Below are positions 21,301-32,670 of a stretch of 64,000 nt of DNA, piece by piece. The stretch comes from Schistosoma mansoni (lineage: Eukaryota > Platyhelminthes > Trematoda > Strigeidida > Schistosomatidae). The notes below the pieces were generated by a model that did no database searches, had not been told where the DNA came from, and saw only the letters and a program-made list of their open reading frames with translations. Both the position numbers and the translations under genes were made by a program. The stretch is from the NCBI RefSeq assembly GCF_000237925.1, contig NC_031497.1, positions 5,945,295-6,009,294 on the forward strand. The letters run 5' to 3'. Each line of letters opens with the position of its first letter. The first letter of the stretch is position 1.

Positions 21301-24300
21301 ACACATTAAGATTTCATATAACTTTTAGTATGCCACATCTAACAGATTACAACTGCATATGATGAAAGTTAATAAGTCCCATCTATGAATAAATGTAATT
21401 ACAAACTGTCCAGACAAATATCCGTCACATTTTTTATATTAATGCGAAAATGCTATTCAGTTTAATCGGTTGAAGTAAATCAACTATGGTATGGTAACTA
21501 ATGATCATGTATACTGTTTCCAGTAAATTTCAAGTTGAAAAGTATTATTTCATTTTCTTAATGGGCACATGGAAACAGATAATAGGTAACATTCGATATA
21601 ACATGTTTGGTGAGTGCAGATTATTGCACTCAGCTTCGAACGAGTGTGCTGGTCAATGATACCACCTGGTTACTGGAATTTAAACTAGTGGTGCAAGGTT
21701 CGAACATGAGATCTACCAATTGGGAGTTGAATGTTTTTAACTACCAAACAATTCCTTTACCTCAAACAGATGTACAGCGATAAATACAATATTTCAAAAA
21801 GGAACAGTAGTTTTCATTTTATAAGACGCTGAATATTTACCTTAAAGCACTAACATCACCAGGACAAGTGTTCTTGTTCGCAGCGATACGAACTAATTCT
21901 AGAACTTTCTCAGCTCGGGCACCATCTATTTTCAATGGGCGAAGATCCAGCAAGCATAAGTGTGTATCACTACCTCCAGTCACAAGCTATAAAGAAATTT
22001 ACAACAAAGAAGTAAACATATTGAAATAGTAAAAAAACACGTCTAATTTACCAAATTTCATCGGGGGTATTTTATACACTTTCAACCAATGAAGACGACC
22101 ATCAAAATTTTATATTTATTATTTACCTCATAACCGTAAGCTTTTAATGATTTGCAAAGTTGTTTCATATTTTTGAGCACTTGCTCTTGGTAAACCTTGT
22201 ATTCAGGTGACGCAGCTTCTTTTAAACAAACAGCTATAGCTGCAATAGTGTTATTGTGAGGACCACCCTGTAAACCTGGAAAGACTGCTTCATTAATACG
22301 ACGTTCAAAGTCTGTTGGAGCAGGATCGGTGTGACATCCATTCTACATGGGTAAAGAAGTGACAAAACAAGTTTGAAGATTTTACGACAAAATAAAATTA
22401 GGGAAAATCCTAAAAAACATAGATAACTACAAACTGAATTAAAGACCTTTAAAATGATTTATTATTAGTTTTCAGTACATAAAATGGTGTCGAGAATAAT
22501 TTAACAAAAGTTAAGGAAAAGATTAATCTATCAGCAAACAGATCATGAATTCGACTGTCCCAGATAAATTACTTTTTCGAAAGACTACGTATTTAAGAAG
22601 ACAGAAAATTCAACATATTGAAGTACCGAATCAATGAATAAATGAACAGAAAGATGTATCCACCAAAAACGTTTTTTAGTCAAGGAAGATTGTCTCACTA
22701 TTATGTGATAGAAAATTACGGCAGAATGATAATTTGCTTTTATTCTAAGCCATACATGATAGTGTTTCAAGCCACTGAGTTGATCATCTCCAAAACATTG
22801 ACCGGTGTGGATGGATAGATGCCAGGTCAATATACGATATGGGTCACTGGAACAACATTCATAAAACACGACCGAGCCACTGAGACCGATCCTTTAAGAT
22901 AGTGTAAGTAAACCAATTGAATCATCGTCATTGTGCCAGAAAATAAGTTGACATTACTAATATGGTGCTGCAATTCTTCAAAGACAATGATGATAAAATA
23001 CATTCGGACAACATTCTTAAATCGGAGGTCAGATTTCTGAAGTATGGGGCAAAATTACTCTTATCAACGCACTAAAAAGCCGACCTTTTATGGCTAGGTC
23101 AGCACTACGATGGGTCAATATTGACATAGGACAGCTTTGGTTTTCACTATACATAGATTAATCTAATTCGTCACTCCAACACTAGTACTCAAAAACTACC
23201 CAGATACAAGAACTTCTCGATGGCTCACAACAAAACGTGAGAGTGGGCACATGCTACTGTCAGCCTTACAAAAGTATTTTGCATTCAGATGGTGGAAAGT
23301 TTTTCCTTAGGCAACATATCTACACTATCACTTACTTTCTTTATAGCTCTTTCCAGAATATCATCGATGGCAAAGTTGGAGAAGAATGGTGAAACTCGAC
23401 AACCCCCACTTAACTCCACTGTTAGACTGTGAAAAGAGAGACGAATGGATGTAAGCTCAGTGTTTAAGGTTTTTACGTATAGAAATTTCAAGATGTCAAT
23501 AAATTCGTGAACCACACCGTTTTTTAACAAACAATCCAGGAAGTCAGTTTGTCCTAAGAATCGAAGGTGGTCCCAATATTAAGGAGTGCAATGATTGTTG
23601 CACTTTAGTAGATGTAACAGTGTTCTAGCATTTGGTAAATTGAGGATATGGTCCACGATCTGAACGAAAATCAGTCTGCTACTCACGAGTCAGTTCTTCG
23701 AGGGTTTTGCCAAATCTGCGGAGTATAACAGATTCCAATAACTCAGGAGCAATCGAAATAAAAATTATATCCCAATAATTGTTGCGTCATTTACAAAATC
23801 CTTTTTTAAATATAAGAACGACGATCACTTTATTCCACGATGATGGAGCACACTCCAGTCCCCAAATTCTTCAAAACAAACCGGTCAGTTTCCGGAGTAA
23901 AACTTATCCCTATTTTTCAAAGGAAACCTTAAGGACCACTGAATAATTAGGCCAATCAGTATTCATAGGCAAAAGAGGACAGAACAATCTGATCAACGTC
24001 GCTGGAGCAAAAGATCAGTTGGGCTATTTTCCGAAGTGCTCATCCTAGAGTTTAAGACGCTTTTGGAGGTTGCTGATTAGCATGTCATCGACTTTATAAA
24101 TTGTTTCACTGATATCAATGACTTGAATAAGTTGGAACAGCTTCCAAGAGTTACCATATGCTAATACTGCTTTAAAGTGATTTGCACGCTTTGACCACCA
24201 TGTTGCTCAGTCTTTTTGTAAACTTTAAGAAATTTTCTGACGTGAGGATCTATGCATATCGAATCTGTGACTCGCCAGAGTGGATAGGACTGTATGTATC

Positions 24301-27300
24301 GGGAGTTAGAGATAGCCAGAAACAAGTTATGTTCTGCAGAAGAGGGTAATCGTTTGATCTATGACTATCAAATGAGTATTGGTCATCCAAAAGTCTTTCC
24401 TCTGTACATAGCTGCCCGATATAATCGTTCAACCCCCAGTTATTACGACACCATCTGTCGAATGAGCTGTTTTGAGGTCAATTAACTGAAGGTAGAACTC
24501 ATCTTTAATTCCATTCAGTCTGGAATCCGTCGGTACGTCGGCGGAAATTATGAAAAGATAAAACTCCCACTCTAGTTTCTTCCCACTTTATGATCGAAAA
24601 GCACATAAATGATTGTAAACAAAGATCGAATCGATCATTGATGCCCTGCCGACACCGATGTTAGAAAAATATGATGTTGATGCCACAGGGTCTCTGAATA
24701 AGCTTAAGTAAAATAAACTTTATTGACGTGATAGACGGATAACAAACTGTAACACTTCACAAGTCTTGATTACAGACCTAAGAAATACAACACACGAGCT
24801 TTCATAAAAGCTATACCAGATTTTATAATTAATGGCAATATTCACAAAATCGATCATTCGGGGACTTAAGGCTGCGAAGGCAGGACAGAAATCTCAACAG
24901 AGATAAGTTTAGAGATAAAAGTGAAGATGGCAATAAAGGACTAACGGCACACAACGGAAGCTATTCTCGGGATATTATCTCGTTTAGTTAGAAGTCTATA
25001 AATACCAACATTTAGTTTTGTGTCTACTTGCTTCTAGGAATCGTAAGCTTTCCTTTAATATATAATTCACTATCATGTTCCTTTCTGTTCCGAAATTACC
25101 TTAATTTAAACTCGACCCTTGTAGTCCATTTTTTCTAATCTAATGTCCTAGTTTGGATATAACTGTATTTCCCCCCTTCTTTGTCGTAGTATTGTTAGAC
25201 ATATCATGTGCCTTTTTAAGTTAGTTCGAATGAAGAGTATATCAAACAACAGTTCCGGCTAAAACGTTTTTTTCTCCGCTTGTCAGTCTACCAAACCACA
25301 GATTGGTGGTAGGATAGTTTTCTTCTTTCTGCCCTTAAAGTCATTCAGTCATAATCGAACTCATGCTTTGCAAGTCTTAAGGTTGTACCAAGTGACCTAT
25401 CACCTTAAAGCCGTAAACCAGATCGAGATAATTTGTTCTCTACATATTAAGCATAGACTGGTGAGCAGACAGATTAAAGACGTAACAAAATGCATATACA
25501 AAACGAAAGCAAAAATGAATAGAAGGATGAAGTATGTAACAAGGTAACTGTGAACGTTTAGAAGGATAGAGAGTGGATGATTACCATACTTGTGTAATAT
25601 TGAGTCACCCAGTTTGCAACAATTTGATCGACAGACTGGTCTGAGCTAATAAAAAAAGCTATCCATAACTCAATCATAAATTTTACAAAAGTACTCGAAA
25701 GGCCTAATCATGTACAATGTAAATGTTTTTTACGTAGTCCTCAAATAGCATTATTAGGATAATAACTTACGTAAAATTGAACTTTAAAACACTCACTTCA
25801 ACACCATTTTCTTTTGATCTGGCTATTTTTCTATAAAATATCATTGCACCTCGCGGTCCACGAATTGTTTTATGAGTAGTGGTCATCACTACATCAGCAT
25901 ACTTGAAAGGAGAAGGGTGAAGTCCTGCAGCAACCAGACCACCAATATGAGACTGAAAATGAAAGGAGCGATGATGGTAGGATAGATTATTCTACAAACA
26001 AACGATATCAGTGTCAAATCTTGTATTTAATTTGTAACATTAACAGTTAATCATCACACTGAGAGTGAATAATGGTGGCGAATCGAGCAAAATGAATACC
26101 GAAATAAACATATACACTTTATACGAATATTCGTCAATATCAGAACGAATGGCTTGACAAAAATTGGGCGCCAAGTATAAAGAAGCTACTATAAGTGAAA
26201 AATTATATTTGAACATAATAAACAAACATGATATGAGAATATATTTTTGGGCTAATGACACCATAAGATCAGAATTAGTGAAAGTTAAGGATACGTTTCC
26301 AAAGGAAAACCAACAGAATGTTGTCTATAAGATGAACTGTCATGATTGGAATACAGCTTATATTGGAGAAACTTAAAGACAATTAAATATGAGGTTGAAG
26401 GAACACAAATGTTTGAAAAATGTTATCGAATCCTCGGTTAATGTGAAGAAACTTGAGAATAGATCGTCGATAGAGTTACATGCGTTAGAAACAGGACACA
26501 AGATCGATTTTGAAGGGACCGAATAATTCCGAAAGGTTTTGGTACGCATAAAGAAAAATAGACAGCAGAAGCGCTGTATGTATGGGCTGATAAGGACAGT
26601 GTGAACAGACAGAATGGTATTTAACTGGCTACAACTTGGCAAATGTTCATTAACAAATAATTGTACCCTTTCTCTATCCAACCTGTGTATTTCACATGCA
26701 TCGTTATTCTGACAGAAATTAATCTGAGATATTTTAGCATTATAATTATGTATCTGGTAGTTCTCATTTTACGTGCACATCGACGTTTCAGAAACAATTT
26801 CAACCTTCAACTTGTACTTTTATTTTTATTTTTGCTTCATATAAAAACAAATTAACACCTAATGTCAACTATTAACAACTCAATTCTTACACATACATAA
26901 TTCATTTATTTTCACATTGTGGACTGACTCATGTTGTCCTACTTACTAAAATCAATATCTAAATATGATTAGATAAGCATAGTTAAGAATTGATTTGATT
27001 GTTAAACGATATATATTCTTTGATAATTTTGATTTTGAATGTTACCCTGAGTAAGCCCAGACAAGTTTGCTAGACGAAAAGTTGGAATCATTTAAATTTC
27101 AATTGCTGAGATTAATTCAAGCATATTTTTTCACATATAAACATGTACACTACATGAAATGGGGAGCATAGTGAAATTCAACTTTCATATGGAACTAATA
27201 AAGATGAAAAGCTGAGAGTACATACACGCCCAACTACTACGCTATAATCTATATTTATTATATGATTGTAAAATTAATTTGACATATACATACTTTTAAA

Positions 27301-28732
27301 CTTTAAAATTTGAACACATGACCCCATGCTGTCGTATAAATATGCAGAGTTCACTAAAACTCAGACGACTTAAACTATATGCTACGCTATGGTGGCTGTC
27401 GCTGTCAGATGTCACTTATGAGTGAATTACGTAGATAAGCAATGTTGTGAGGTCAAGCCTCAAAACATAATGTACACAGTACTGCAATTAGTGGATATCT
27501 GGCTAGTTTAACAAGGATTTATTGGTGAAACGGTAAAGAAAATGAAGATGAGAAATTTTTAAGCTCCAAAAATATAAATATTTTGAAGAAGTATTTAACT
27601 CAATCATATCATTTAATCTATTTCGCATGAACAATAACTAATATAGGGAATTTTATCGTCAAGGGAATAATATGTTATGTTATATCAATAGTATTTAACC
27701 AAGGTTTACTAAATTTAATTTAGCTCGTTAATAAAACGCTTATTTTTGAACTACATTTCTTGTGCAAACGTTAGTGGTAGAAGTAATTATGAGAATCGGC
27801 AATTTAATTAAATTTGTCAGTCAATGCAACTAAATCTATTAGTGTTGTAAAATGTATACATGCATTTAGTCACTGATTAATTTATGCCAAGGAACTCCCT
27901 AATTTAATGTATTTAAATTTCACTACCAATCGGACATGCCAATGACAAACAACTCAGTTATTCAGATATGCTTTCGATCAACGGTTGAATCTGTTACGAA
28001 TTTATTGCTGGTGCATAATAAAATCTTTATCTGTAGTCTTGCCTTCTTTCTTGCGTTGAGCTGTACCAGTGCTTGTTCTGTTATAACGAGTAGCAAGTAA
28101 TCAGATGTTTCTGCAGGATGCAACAAGTAACCATACCAGTATTTTGTCAAGTTACAACGGTCAGTACTGTCTGACTAAACAAACTGAAGTAAAGGGAGTA
28201 TACTTTGAACTTGATTAAATCATTAAGTTATCGCTCAACATAAAAACCAATGGTTCTTATTTTTGTCATCCAGATTTCAATATTTCTTGTATTTTGTTCT
28301 TACCAAACCGTTAGGTGAACAATAGTGTAAAATAATCGTTTTCTCTAGATGCACTATTTTGAAGTGGGTTAGACCACATTACGATAAATTCACTAATAAT
28401 ATCTATGTAGAAAATATAAGTTATGTAGTTTATTGCATAGAATTTAATGAATAAATATGCCAAAATATTCTTTAATTCTCAAAAATATACCACGATACTT
28501 TGATAGAAAACACGGTAAAAGATAGTTGAATTTTGTGATTGTTATCATTACTACTACCAGCTTCCAGCTGAAGAGGAAATTAGGAAAAGACGTTGGAAGC
28601 GGATCGTATATACATTAAGGAAATCACCAAACTGCATCACGAGGCAATCCCTAATTTGGAATCCGGAAGGAAAGCGGAAAAGTGGAAGGCCAAATAACAA
28701 ATTACGCCGGGAAATAGAAGCAGATATGAAAA

Positions 28733-28780
<48 letters not shown>

Positions 28781-31700
28781 TTGATATTTATTTATATCAA
28801 CGATCACCTGTACGACACAATAAATGCTTCCGTTCCAACTTCCTTTTCAGGTCCCTCAAGAACAAACACACAAATATTTATAAACCTTCAACAGACATTT
28901 GAAAATCAATCTTAATATTTACCATATCAGCAAGTAACACAGCTGAGACTGAATCTGCAATTTGTCGAAATCTCGGATAATCTAAATGACGAGCATATGC
29001 TGAAGTTCCTGCAACAATCAATTTAGGACGAAAAGATCTTGCTACAATCTCCAATCGTTCATAATCTATCCATCCAGTCTTGGGGTCAACTTTGTAAGGA
29101 ACAGACTCGAAGAACAACGATGTGGCAGAAACCTGGTAATAACAAATATTTGCAAAAAATAAAGTGGTTCTGTAAAAGCAACTGAATATGACAGCTGATT
29201 ATAAGGTAAATGAGATAGTGCTGTTGATACTAAGGAATTTATACCATGATACGAAATGCTAAGCATTAGAAAACTGAAGAGTTTGGGTACCCATGCAGTA
29301 ACATAGCCCTTACACAGTTGTGTGGCGCATATTTATCTGGTGCCTCCTTGTACCAATACTTATGTGTTCAAATAAATAAATAAATAACATCTCCAACTAT
29401 TGGTTGAAGTAAACACATGGATCAGAATTAGGTAGCCTCCACCTAGCTACATTGCTCAGCGTAATAGCCCATAACTCTTTGAATCGATGGGACTCTATTT
29501 TCTCCCCTAACACCATCCCTTTCAAATACTTGAACAAAATATAGTGGAGGATGTGATTAATATTCGTTCTTATTAGATCGTTATTACTAAACACATTTTA
29601 AGTGCAAGAGCTTGGTTTTGATACTAAGTGATTTTGTAGCAAAAACGATAGTCTTATCGTTTTGTTAATGGCTTATTGTGCATTTTGGCACTCAAGACGA
29701 TAGCCTGAATAGAATCTATTTCTATTTCTCAACTTGCTACTTCACTTTGTATCACGAGGTCACGGCATATTCAAACGTGATAAACTACATATTTATTGTG
29801 ACTTTCAGGAAAATTTGAGAATTAGGAATTTTGTCATTATTGAATCATACAAGGGAGGAAAATGAACATGACAATGCTGAGCTAAATGGAAACACTGAGA
29901 CTTGAGTCGGGAAAAATCTAGATAAGAGTGGACGAACATCAGGGAGATAGGAGAATACAGTTTAGACATCAAGTACCACTTGTGCATGAAAATAAACCTC
30001 ACTTTTTTAAAGTCAGTTGTTTATGAGTTTAAAAAGCTGCTACAAAACTTCAAACAGTTTTTACTTTATCAGTGGATCTACCCCAGCAGAAGTTTAAGTG
30101 ATACTTAGCATCGATGATCTTCAAAAAGTCCTGTGTATATCACAGGACACTATGATGTACTTCATATTTACTGCTAAACGAATTCGGTATGACATATGTA
30201 GATATCGTAATGTTGTCTGAAGATTTGCTACCATGATAACAGTAAAATTTGTTGAAAAAATCTTGAAGTCTTATTATCAATCGTTGAAGCAGGATATTTA
30301 GTTATTGATTCGATTTGAAAATTATTAGTGAGTAAATGTCATAGAGAAGTTACAGAATAAAATAAAAAGGAAATATAGTTTATTTTGAGCTGCAATAGTT
30401 ATTTGATTGATTTGAGCCTTACAAAAACCAAGACATTTAAATGTTCAGGAATGTTTAATCATAGGAATTTGAATAACACACTATATACCCACGAAATTAT
30501 CGCACACAGTTCAATTACTCTGCAAAATATATATCCTCACAATTTTAATTTGTGTTCAGAAGTACATTTTGTTGGGTATACATTTTATGAAAATCTGTTG
30601 CATCCTTTAAACTAGATCTGTATAATCTCACTGTATTATAAACCAAAACACTGAAAATAAGTTTAAAAGAATGAGATATCTGTATTTCCAAATACTCCAC
30701 ATTACCCATTTCATTGAATTAAATTGCATGATTAGATTGTCGTAAAGACTTCTGTGACTCCCTTCTTAAGAGCAATATTAGTATGCACTAATGATAAAAG
30801 AAGCAGTAAAAATAACTCTAGAGACAACGAAATACACCAACCTTCCGACCAGATGCAGCTTGATATCCATGAGTAAGATGTCCACCATCTGGTAAGTCTA
30901 ATCCCATAATACGACCATGAAGACCGACCAACCCCGTATATATGGCGAAATTAGCCGGTGATCCACTATAAGGTTGAACATTAACACCCCATTCAGATTC
31001 ATCAAGACCGAATAGGGCGAGAGCACGCTTCTTGCATAAAGTTTCCATTTTGTCTACAACTTCGGTACCACCGTAATATCTTAAATATCACAAGGGAACA
31101 AATTCGAAAATTCGTAACAAGTTAACTTGATCAAGTAAAGTACAAAAAACATCACATATGCACTAGTAATAACTCTAAATATGGTTATGATTTTTACGTA
31201 CAATAAAGTGGATTTGTTTAGCCAAACCTAATGTAGATTTAATGCACTTTAATTAGCTGTGTTGGTGTAAAATACCTCTTGGTACAAGTAATATACCCCA
31301 ACCATCTAAGTCGACAAGAACTTAAAACTACAAGTGAGTTGCCTTATTTGGTGGCTTACCCTTACTGGAAACAATTATTTTACTTATGACATAAAAAGTT
31401 CTCAATACACTAGGGGGACAATAAACAATAAGGTGATGGTTTAGCGGATAATCTGTTACGTTACGTCCCCAAACCCAGCCCCATAAACTTCAGTTTATAC
31501 ACCTGGTTGATTTCATCAGCTGTAAAACAAAATTGTGATTTACACTAAAACATTGACACATACTTGATAAATGATTTAAACCATCAACTAAGGCAGCAAG
31601 AATTGTGTAATAACATCATATAAACTGTAGTTCCACTAAATGTAAAGAGCGCTTCAAAGAGCTATGTCTCACAAGCGTGGAGTATCATATAAAGGTATTG

Positions 31701-32633
31701 AGTGATCTTTGCTAATCAGTACATAGATAGATATTTCTCGATCAACAAAAACCTAGTATTTTTAGAAATGCTAATTCGGCTCTTCATGTGCTTGCAGAAA
31801 TTTAACGGTTACAATCTGCAAGGCTGAAACCCATTACTTACGTGGATAACGTGAAAACCCGCCCTACTTCATACTGGCAGACCATATCGACAATAACCAT
31901 TCCCATAATATGACTAGTAATTCGTTTATAGGAAAGGATCAAATTTCTCTTCCGATAACCACAGAGGCAATTTGACTAGTACAACGTGTAAAATATTGGC
32001 ATCCTACAGGGAAAATTTGGGAAAATCATGCTGAGTCTACTAAACACTCACCCTTTGCCGGGTTCTAGAACAGAGGTATACTTACCGACAACCAAAAATA
32101 AACCCATTTGTTACCTTCGAGGCAATATTCGATTCTGATGATCGGAAAGTTTTGTGGTAGTATTAATGTGGCAAGTTTTATGTTACCCATCACTGACGTA
32201 TTGTTTGCAATTTGATAAGTGCAAAATATCTTGGAAAACTCTAGACTTTACATAAATATTTAGTTAACCGTTGAGCTTATTACTATTATTACCTGGAAGT
32301 ACAACGTGTAAGTAACTGACTTTTGAAGGTACGGATAAGCGAATAATATCAACAAAAACACTAACAGAATAAAGTGAATTATATCAGAAATATTTTCGAT
32401 AATATCGACTAGATTATAATATCTTATTATACAATTGTGTAGAGTCATAATTACCTAGCACCAACTTGACCTTCAGAATATTTGTTGTGAAACGAAGACG
32501 ATAAGGCTTGCAGGACAGCTTGGCTTGTGAAATTCTCTGAAGCTATTAACTCCAATCCAAGTTTCTGACGCTCTTTTTCCTCCCTGCATAATGCCATAAT
32601 TTCAGGGTCACTTTCAGCAAGACTGATACTCAT
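15211..32633 (-). CDS. SHMT: Serine hydroxymethyltransferase, cytosolic type (eight coding exons)
   Basis: The - strand exons 32633-32455, 31079-30842, 29132-28923, 25952-25797, 22342-22127, 21986-21841, 20977-20824 and 15315-15211 join in phase to 467 codons. The enzyme is PLP-dependent and moves a one-carbon unit between serine and tetrahydrofolate. Family words in order are [17 protein letters not shown] (25-41), NKYSEGQ, YYGGTE (61-66), [49 protein letters not shown] with the PLP-contact Asp at 208, and [12 protein letters not shown] with the PLP Lys at about 237. Then come [42 protein letters not shown] and the end FPLPGL-type YPLPGLDF. There is no presequence, so cytosol is likely. Length fits (human SHMT1 has 483). 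No break is seen. Confidence 0.96.
15955..16760 (-). mobile_element. RTE-like LINE 3' half (copy in SHMT intron 7)
   Basis: Read on the - strand it gives the thumb and C-terminal region of an RTE-type [14 protein letters not shown] [44 protein letters not shown], then [20 protein letters not shown] and [18 protein letters not shown]. The frame is broken in at least two places. The 3' part (15960-16380) is nearly the same as 34075-34515, so both are copies of one family (SR2/RTE group). It lies sense to SHMT. Confidence 0.75.
17485..17745 (+). repeat. 0.5-kb dispersed retroposon, copy 2 (partial, worn)
   Basis: It matches the middle and 3' part of copy 1: GTCCACTTAGGTGAGTTGG, ACATGAGCTCC, CTACCATACGACTGCA, GGGCACCTGGGCAGTAT. 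More diverged than copies 1 and 3 and without the AATAAATA tail. Confidence 0.6.
18077..18592 (+). repeat. 0.5-kb dispersed retroposon, copy 3, with AATAAATA tail
   Basis: It matches copy 1 along its full length, from the CCCTGGTACAGCCGAGAGT start to the TTATGTGTTTAAATAAATAA tail, with scattered substitutions. It lies antisense within SHMT intron 7. Confidence 0.75.
18900..19700 (+). mobile_element. RTE-like LINE fragment, strongly decayed
   Basis: Pieces of an RTE-type C-terminal region can be read on the + strand in changing frames: ARIYIASV near 19290, QFR-LRHVLRM-like [15 protein letters not shown] near 19515, then [17 protein letters not shown] and [12 protein letters not shown] near 19580-19670. 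The words differ from those of 15955-16760, so a different RTE-like family is likely. Confidence 0.5.
19880..20806 (+). mobile_element. RTE-like LINE 3' end with (AAT)n tail
   Basis: The + strand gives [59 protein letters not shown] and [15 protein letters not shown], the RT C-terminus of an RTE-type element, interrupted by stops. It ends at 20730-20806 with a worn form of the 3' end seen in the 0.5-kb retroposon copies, then (AAT)n. It abuts SHMT exon 7 on its left side, in antisense. Confidence 0.7.
20824..20977 (-). CDS. SHMT: SHMT coding exon 7
   Basis: It completes Arg382, then [20 protein letters not shown] to SSKLLKDYE. The word [11 protein letters not shown], formed across the junction with exon 6, is the carboxylate-binding region of the family. 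Donor GTACGA. Confidence 0.92.
21600..21780. other. SHMT intron segment with a tRNA-like word
   Basis: A GGTTCGAAC word at about 21697-21705 resembles a pol III B-box, but no A-box at the right distance and no SINE body could be identified. Nothing else is recognised in this part of the region between SHMT exons 6 and 7. Confidence 0.25.
21841..21986 (-). CDS. SHMT: SHMT coding exon 6
   Basis: Forty-eight codons plus two bases, [17 protein letters not shown] to [12 protein letters not shown]. The split Arg382 continues in exon 7. Only a 140-nt intron separates it from exon 5. Confidence 0.93.
22127..22342 (-). CDS. SHMT: SHMT coding exon 5
   Basis: Seventy-two codons from [19 protein letters not shown] to SLKAYGYE, with the conserved [15 protein letters not shown]. 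Phase 0 on both sides. Confidence 0.93.
22950..23720 (-). mobile_element. RTE-like LINE: RT palm fragment in SHMT intron 4
   Basis: On the - strand the frame 23530-23285 reads [39 protein letters not shown] and [11 protein letters not shown]. This is the [23 protein letters not shown] region of an RTE-type RT with the conserved Gln-Gly lost. The following YADD box cannot be found. It is a decayed fragment, sense to SHMT. Confidence 0.65.
23721..25796. other. SHMT intron 4, remaining part
   Basis: No exon or named element supported. A - strand tRNA-like pattern (AGGTCACTTGGTACAACC and GAGTTCGATT) at about 25405-25345 may be an old SINE head. The frames at 24250-24485 have no family signature. 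Confidence 0.3.
25797..25952 (-). CDS. SHMT: SHMT coding exon 4 with the PLP lysine
   Basis: Fifty-two codons, [16 protein letters not shown] to ARSKENGVE. It holds [15 protein letters not shown]; the Lys after TTTH forms the Schiff base with PLP. Acceptor ATTTTCAG, donor GTGAGT. Confidence 0.94.
26164..26620 (+). mobile_element. Penelope-like element: GIY-YIG endonuclease relic
   Basis: The + strand reads [16 protein letters not shown], then [18 protein letters not shown] and [18 protein letters not shown]. This is the C-terminal GIY-YIG nuclease of Penelope-like elements: VVY stands for GIY, YIG is kept, and the Arg/Glu/His words of the core follow. The usual second Cys of the C-x-x-C before YIG is Trp, and a stop follows GET, so it is inactive. 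It sits antisense in SHMT intron 3. No RT is found next to it, so it is a fragment. Confidence 0.75.
26621..28540. other. SHMT intron 3, AT-rich remainder
   Basis: Very AT-rich sequence with no exon, RNA gene or named repeat that I can support. Short open frames here are chance frames. Confidence 0.35.
28545..28740 (+). mobile_element. RTE-like LINE 3' coding fragment
   Basis: The + strand reads [40 protein letters not shown] and [16 protein letters not shown] without a stop, the DNA-binding tail that follows the RT in one RTE-like group. It ends at the (AT)n microsatellite. The same words are at 62930-63290 and, worn, at 7800-8095. Confidence 0.65.
28735..28778. repeat. (AT)n microsatellite
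   Basis: About 22 uninterrupted AT units at the 3' end of the RTE-like fragment, 145 bp downstream of SHMT exon 3 in intron 3. Confidence 0.95.
28923..29132 (-). CDS. SHMT: SHMT coding exon 3
   Basis: Seventy codons, [17 protein letters not shown] to VSAVLLADM, phase 0 on both sides. Its last codons hold the Asp that contacts the PLP pyridine nitrogen in the family. Confidence 0.93.
29282..29388 (+). repeat. 0.5-kb retroposon family: 3' tail only
   Basis: The last 105 bp of the family: GGGTACCCATGCAGTAACAT, GGCGCATATTTATCTGGTGC, CTCCTTGTACCAATACTTATG and four AATA units. Such 5' truncation is what target-primed reverse transcription gives. It lies in SHMT intron 2, antisense. Confidence 0.75.
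29389..30841. other. SHMT intron 2, remaining part
   Basis: No supportable gene or repeat. AT-rich throughout. Confidence 0.35.
30842..31079 (-). CDS. SHMT: SHMT coding exon 2
   Basis: Codons completing Arg60 through Lys139 ([15 protein letters not shown] to GYQAASGRK). It includes the substrate and cofactor words [11 protein letters not shown] and [11 protein letters not shown]. Donor is GTTGGT, a weaker site than the others. Confidence 0.93.
31080..32454. other. SHMT intron 1
   Basis: No exon is needed here, because exon 1 ends AG and exon 2 starts A to give Arg60 in phase. A slightly GC-richer piece at about 31780-32100 could be an old repeat, but I cannot assign it. Confidence 0.4.
32455..32633 (-). 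CDS. SHMT: SHMT coding exon 1
   Basis: Codons 1-59 plus two bases of Arg60, starting [13 protein letters not shown]. The ATG at 32633-32631 is the first one after a strong upstream acceptor at 32647, and the peptide reaches the conserved [10 protein letters not shown] within 35 residues. The donor is AG|GTAATT. Confidence 0.93.
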
Positions 32634-32645
32634 TTTTGATATTAA

Positions 32646-32670
32646 CCTGAATGTGAGTAGGAAACAGAGA
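32646..32670 (-). promoter_or_regulatory. Splice acceptor in the SHMT 5' UTR
   Basis: Reading - strand, a pyrimidine-rich run (CTCTGTTTCCTACTCACATT) ends in CAG at 32649-32647, followed 12 nt later by the start codon. It is either the end of a 5' UTR intron or a site for spliced-leader trans-splicing, which schistosomes use on a fraction of mRNAs. Sequence alone does not decide. Confidence 0.5.

Noticed and set aside
25345-25405. tRNA gene in SHMT intron 4
   Set aside because: Only box-like words are visible, without a paired acceptor stem.
29066-29266. Minus-strand frame overlapping SHMT exon 3
   Set aside because: It is a shadow frame across the acceptor of SHMT exon 3; the family sequence is in another frame.
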